The position numbers and the translations under genes are program-made. From CAVUAT01 sp963739545 (GTDB taxonomy: Bacteria > Actinomycetota > Thermoleophilia > Solirubrobacterales > 70-9): a DNA stretch of 16,287 bases. Position 1 is the stretch's first letter; each line of letters begins with the position of its first letter. Shown piece by piece: positions 13,652 through 16,287 of this stretch. The stretch is from the NCBI GenBank assembly GCA_963739545.1, contig CAVUAT010000004.1:1-16287 (forward strand), in the 5' to 3' direction. The notes under the pieces were generated by a model, which worked only from the letters and a program-made list of their open reading frames with translations, searched no databases and was not told where the DNA came from.

Positions 13652-14480
13652 GGCGGCTCCTCCAGCGGCCAAACAGGTTGAGTGCGAACAGGACCGCGAC
13701 GGCGATGAACAGGAGCAGCACGGCAACCGCCGCGGCCGCGGTCGTGTTGTCGCTCTCGATGCGGCCGAAGATGTAGACGGACGCGACCTGCGTGTCGAAA
13801 GGGATGTTGCCCGTGATCAGCACCAGCGAGCCGAACTCCCCGATCGCGCGGGCGAACGCGAGCGCGCAGCCGGCGATGATCGCCGGGGTCAGGTTCGGGA
13901 GCACGATGCTGCGGAAGATCCTGAAGTTGCTCGCTCCGAGCGAGGCCGCGGCCTCCTCCATCTCGGCGTCGAGCTCGTGCAGCACCGGCTGTACCGCCCG
14001 GACGACGAACGGGAGCGTGACGAACAACAGAGCGAGGCCGACCGCGACCTTGGTGTAGGTGATGTTGACGCCGATGGGACTGTCGTTGCCATAGAGCGCC
14101 AGCAGCGTCAGGCCGGCGACGATCGTCGGCAGCGCGAAGGGCAGGTCGATGATCGAGTTGACGATCTTCTTGCCGCGGAACTCGTCGCGGACGAGCACCC
14201 AGGCGATCATCGTTCCCATCACCGCGTTGATCACGACGATGATCAGCGAGGTGACGACGGTCAGCTTGATCGCGGAGACGGCCTCGGGCTCGGTGATCGC
14301 TTCCCAGAAGGCGCCGAGGCCCTCGTCGAACGAACGAAAGACGACCGCCCCCAGCGGGATCAGCACGATGATGCTGAGCCAGGTGAGGACGACGCCGCGC
14401 GTGAGCACCTCCCCGCCGAAGGGGAGGCTGAGCCTCTCCTTCGGCGGGGTCGCTACGGCTGTGTCGGCCGGTGGCGTCAT
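13638..14480 (-). CDS. cysT: Sulfate ABC transporter permease CysT
   Basis: First membrane subunit of the sulfate importer (also called CysU). It has 280 residues with about six transmembrane helices, starting with 'VVLTWLSIIVLIPLGAVVF' (30-48). It contains 'NSIIDLPFALPTIVAGLTL' (108-126), the EAA coupling loop (about 176-195, 'EEAAASLGASNFRIF') and 'ARAIGEFGSLVLITGNIPF'. ATG 14480 lies 20 bases after the sbp stop and has only a weak purine-rich ribosome-binding site. A 39-base near-perfect palindrome covers codons 11-24, so the start of this mRNA segment may fold strongly. It pairs with CysW next door; the two names are assigned by order and by the 'GNIPFDTQVASVYIFG' segment typical of CysT. 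Confidence 0.94.
   Translation of the reverse strand: MTPPADTAVATPPKERLSLPFGGEVLTRGVVLTWLSIIVLIPLGAVVFRSFDEGLGAFWEAITEPEAVSAIKLTVVTSLIIVVINAVMGTMIAWVLVRDEFRGKKIVNSIIDLPFALPTIVAGLTLLALYGNDSPIGVNITYTKVAVGLALLFVTLPFVVRAVQPVLHELDAEMEEAAASLGASNFRIFRSIVLPNLTPAIIAGCALAFARAIGEFGSLVLITGNIPFDTQVASVYIFGRIESDNTTAAAAVAVLLLFIAVAVLFALNLFGRWRSRHERS
13657..13663 (-). promoter_or_regulatory. Shine-Dalgarno that decides the cysW start
   Basis: On the - strand GGAGGAG lies 5 bases upstream of ATG 13651, within the last codons of cysT. It rules out the longer open frame reaching 13726. Confidence 0.75.
14411..14449. repeat. 39-base near-perfect palindrome in the 5' end of cysT
   Basis: Two 19-base arms (14411-14429 and 14431-14449) flank a single central base, G14430. 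They are reverse complements except at one position (G14423 against T14437). The outer 12 bases, CCCCGCCGAAGG, match exactly. It begins 31 bases downstream of the cysT start codon, inside the coding sequence. Confidence 0.8.
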
Positions 14481-14500
14481 TCAGATGCTCGTCAGTCCCT

Positions 14501-15556
14501 CTACTCGAGCGGGGCGCCCTGGTTCCGGAGGATGTCCGTGACCTTGCCCGTCTCGTCGTTGAAGAACTCCTCGTCAGCCGAGGCCCAACCGCCGAAGTCG
14601 GCGATCGTGAACAGGCCGGGAACCTCCGGGAACACATCCGTGTTCTCTGCGAGCACGGATTCGGTCACCGGGCGGTAGCCGTAGTCGGCGAAGACCTGCT
14701 GACCCTCATCCGTGAGGATGAAATCGAGGAACGCCTGGGCGCTCTCGGGGTTGGAGGCCTCGGTCGTCACGGCACCGGGGTTCTCGATCTTGATCGTGGA
14801 CGGCGGAATCACGTACTCGAGCTCGATTCCTTCGTCCTGGGCCTGGATGGCCTCGTTCTCGTAGCCGATCAGCACATCGCCCTTGCCGGTGGCGAACGTC
14901 TGAAGCGAATCGCGGGCGGAGTCGTCGAGGACGGACGTCTTCTCTAGGACCGTCGCGACGGCATCGAGAGCCTCCTGCTCGGACTTGCCGGCCTCGATCT
15001 GCGAGCCGTAGATGGCCATGATGTTCCACTTCGCACCGCCCGACGTCGCCGGGTTCGGCGTGATGATCTCGACGTCTTCGGTGAGCAGGTCGTCGAAACT
15101 CTCGATGCCTTCGGGATTGCCCTCGCGCACGGAGAGAGTCACGACCGAGCTGCTGACGATGCCCTTGGTCGGACCGGCGTTCCAGTCCTCTGCGACCAGG
15201 CCGGCCTCGACGAGGCTCAGCATGTCGGGCTCGAGCGAGAAGTCGACGAGGTCAGCGGGCTGACCCGCTTCGACCGCGCGACGCTGGTCTCCCGAGGCGC
15301 CGAACGAGGTCGAGAAGTCGACGTCGCCGCCCGCGTCGGTGTCCTGGAAGGCGGGGATGAGCCCCTCCTCGAAAGCCTGCTGCGGGGTGGAGTACGCGAC
15401 GAGGGCGACCTCGCCGCCGCCGCCGGAACCACCGGTGCCGGTGTCGTCGTCATCTCCACCACATGCTGCAATCCCGAGGGTTGCCGCAAGGGCGACCCCC
15501 GCGATCCCGAGCCGGGTGGTGATGCGCGCCCAGCGGTTGTTCTCCTTCTGAGTCAT
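14501..15556 (-). CDS. sbp: Sulfate-binding lipoprotein of the ABC importer
   Basis: Extracellular substrate-binding protein that captures sulfate (possibly also thiosulfate) for CysTWA. It has 351 residues. A lipoprotein signal peptide ends at 'LGIAAC' with the lipidated Cys32, then an acidic and Gly-rich linker (33-48). The mature domain carries the Sbp signature 'TPNPATSGGAKWN' (166-178), plus 'STSFGASGDQRRAVEAGQPAD' (82-102) and 'VIPPSTIKIENPGAV'. Together these identify the sulfate-binding family rather than molybdate or phosphate binders. It is the first gene of sbp-cysT-cysW-cysA. ATG 15556 has only a weak AAGA-type ribosome-binding site. The upstream 160 bases hold repeats and a hairpin that may be control sites. 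Confidence 0.94.
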   Translation of the reverse strand: MTQKENNRWARITTRLGIAGVALAATLGIAACGGDDDDTGTGGSGGGGEVALVAYSTPQQAFEEGLIPAFQDTDAGGDVDFSTSFGASGDQRRAVEAGQPADLVDFSLEPDMLSLVEAGLVAEDWNAGPTKGIVSSSVVTLSVREGNPEGIESFDDLLTEDVEIITPNPATSGGAKWNIMAIYGSQIEAGKSEQEALDAVATVLEKTSVLDDSARDSLQTFATGKGDVLIGYENEAIQAQDEGIELEYVIPPSTIKIENPGAVTTEASNPESAQAFLDFILTDEGQQVFADYGYRPVTESVLAENTDVFPEVPGLFTIADFGGWASADEEFFNDETGKVTDILRNQGAPLE

Positions 15557-15635
15557 CTTGTTCTTTTAGCCTTTTCTGAGTGGGTTAGTACACAAAGCGA
15601 GCGCCGCAAGGTAGCAGCTATCCCCACGTAGCGAC

Positions 15636-15651
15636 TTGGAAAGGTTGGAAA
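15636..15651. repeat. Tandem 9-base-period repeat upstream of sbp
   Basis: TTGGAAAGG followed directly by TTGGAAACC on the + strand (TTTCCAA twice on the - strand), 80-95 bases upstream of the sbp start. It is a candidate operator half-site pair; no protein is assigned. Confidence 0.45.
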
Positions 15652-15662
15652 CCCGTCGGGAT

Positions 15663-15702
15663 GGAGGTATTTCCCACTGGATAAGGGGAAATAGGCCCCT
15701 CC
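15663..15702 (-). terminator. Hairpin between the Rho-N-like gene and sbp
   Basis: TATTTCCC (15668-15675) and GGGAAATA (15686-15693) pair perfectly around a 10-base loop. GGAGG (15663-15667) and CCTCC (15698-15702) extend the stem beyond a 4-base bulge. It begins 14 bases after the stop of the gene ending at 15717 and about 110 bases before sbp. There is no T-tract, so it may be a Rho-type or weak terminator, or a dyad operator for sulfate control. Confidence 0.45.
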
Positions 15703-15716
15703 GGGAATCTCGCCGG

Positions 15717-16052
15717 CTAGCGCCCTACGGCCCGCTCGAGCTGCTTCTTGTTCATCTTCGAGCGGCCCTCGATGTTCTTGTCTTTCGCCTCCTCATAGAG
15801 CTGCTCGCGCGTGCGGCCGCGGGGGGCCTTTCGGTTCGACCGCAGCCCGCCGCGGCGACCGGATGAGATGTCGTCCGTCGAGGTGCGCGAGCCCTGCCGC
15901 GACTCGCCGGCGCGGGCACGCTCCTTGTTGACGATCCTTGCCGCGATCTCCTCCGCGGCGTCCTCGGAGTGGCCTTTCTGCTTCAGGCCCTGCTTGATGT
16001 GCTCGTACTGGCGCGCACGCTTCGTGCCCTTCTTCGTTCCACGCGGTGGCAT
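15717..16052 (-). CDS. Small basic protein with Rho-N/SAP-like C-terminal motif
   Basis: This 111-residue, very basic protein has an N-terminal 'RARQYEHIKQGLKQKG' helix, then 'AAEEIAARIVNKERARAGE', a Ser/Arg-rich middle with 'SSGRRGGLRS', and a C-terminal 'RTREQLYEEAKDKNIEGRSK' (80-99) continuing 'MNKKQLERAVGR'. The last part resembles the Rho termination factor N-terminal domain, a short helical nucleic-acid-binding fold. Proteins of this layout are often labelled 'plasmid stabilization protein' in databases, but I know of no solid functional evidence. Nucleic-acid binding is the likely activity (inference). ATG 16052 has AAAGGAGG 5 bases upstream, the best ribosome-binding site on this strand. 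No toxin partner is adjacent. Confidence 0.8.
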   Translation of the reverse strand: MPPRGTKKGTKRARQYEHIKQGLKQKGHSEDAAEEIAARIVNKERARAGESRQGSRTSTDDISSGRRGGLRSNRKAPRGRTREQLYEEAKDKNIEGRSKMNKKQLERAVGR

Positions 16053-16130
16053 TTCCGCCTCCTTTACACAGTTGCGAGTGCGGTGTTCGTGTACCCCGCG
16101 ATGCCGATGTGAACCCGGCCGGGATTCGGC

Positions 16131-16286
16131 TCAGAAGAGGCTGATCTGGCGCGGCGCGGCTTCGCGTTCGCGGCGCTCTCGCACCTCCTCGCGCTGCCGA
16201 GCCAGGCGCTCACGCAGGCTGAAGCGCGGGTCGCTCGATCGGCTCGACGAGCGGACGAGCTTGCCGATCCGCTTTCGCTCCGTGGG
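16131..16286 (-). CDS. C-terminal end of an unidentified protein ending in QISLF (5' part outside window)
   Basis: The - strand frame is open from the window edge to TGA at 16133-16131, giving 51 residues with about 86% G/C at third codon positions, consistent with coding DNA. The visible part is strongly charged ('SDPRFSLRERLARQREEVRE' then more Arg/Glu). It finishes in 'APRQISLF', which fits the sliding-clamp-binding pentapeptide consensus QL(S/D)LF seen at the ends of replication and repair proteins. The family cannot be identified from this piece. The gap to the next gene (16053-16130) contains a short palindrome CCCGGCCGGG and nothing else I can support. Confidence 0.5.
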   Translation of the reverse strand, partial: PTERKRIGKLVRSSSRSSDPRFSLRERLARQREEVRERREREAAPRQISLF

Positions 16287-16287
16287 C

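Larger units (their letters stand above)
15557..15716 (-). promoter_or_regulatory. Upstream region of the sulfate importer operon
   Basis: These 160 non-coding bases are AT-richer than their surroundings and must hold the sbp promoter. I cannot name a convincing -35/-10 pair. A TTGCGG near 15608-15613 (- strand) with a TAA-containing box downstream is the best but poor. Visible structures are a direct repeat TTGGAAA (15636-15642 and 15645-15651, + strand, 9-base period) and a hairpin at 15663-15702. No SAM or cobalamin riboswitch pattern is seen. Confidence 0.45.

Noticed and set aside
13652..13726. Upstream extension of cysW to 13726
   Set aside because: It would read a Cys/Ser-rich tract through the end of cysT; a strong Shine-Dalgarno and the family N-terminus support 13651.
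16108..16119. CCCGGCCGGG palindrome as a terminator of the partial gene at the window end
   Set aside because: Zero loop, five base pairs, no T-tract on the - strand.

Overview
The window reads as chromosomal DNA of a high-GC Gram-positive bacterium. Codons end overwhelmingly in G or C, and the gene content looks actinobacterial. The secreted protein with the 'KALKKKGKTKVKV' type of C-terminal domain and lysine-rich tail is a style I associate with Thermoleophilia / Solirubrobacterales. That placement is inference from familiarity, not from a search.

Layout. Bases 1-6471 (+ strand) hold a purine biosynthesis cluster: the 3' part of purQ, then purL and purF. A pair of unrelated overlapping genes sits between purL and purF: a membrane-anchored DM13-domain protein and a secreted six-repeat YWTD-like propeller. 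Bases 6468-6955 (- strand) hold two small membrane proteins that run convergently into purF. Their upstream gene has a near-consensus promoter and probably a leaderless mRNA. Diverging from them (+ strand, 7002-10155) is a probable operon of a MerR-type regulator with a cobalamin-binding domain, followed by purN and purH, the two 10-formyl-tetrahydrofolate-dependent enzymes of the purine pathway. Bases 10168-10243 (- strand) are tRNA-Lys(UUU). Nine bases upstream of the tRNA, on the same strand, ends an unusual gene encoding a helix-turn-helix, a zinc ribbon and two tandem HNH domains.

From 11253 the theme is sulfur. A cysteine-free Rrf2-family regulator (+) faces a complete sulfate ABC importer operon on the - strand, in the order sbp-cysT-cysW-cysA (15556 down to 11766). 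Upstream of the importer on the - strand are a small basic protein with a Rho-N-like C-terminal motif and, at the window edge, the C-terminal end of a gene whose product finishes in a sliding-clamp-binding type pentapeptide (QISLF).

How it works together. PurQ and PurL (with PurS, presumably outside the window) make FGAM. PurF makes the first committed intermediate. PurN and PurH carry out the two folate-dependent formyl transfers and the final cyclisation to IMP. The Rrf2 protein is a plausible regulator of the neighbouring sulfate importer.

The most novel-looking element is the cobalamin-binding MerR regulator. It is placed directly ahead of purN-purH and diverges from a membrane-protein pair. 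It keeps the lower-ligand motif ExHxxG and the EH pair of CarH, but lacks the Trp and the His that lie over the upper face of B12 in the CarH photoreceptor. Other structures worth checking are a 39-base near-perfect palindrome inside the start of cysT, a 15-bp inverted repeat spanning the rrf2/cysA convergence, hairpins around the start of purF, and the tandem-HNH gene running into tRNA-Lys.
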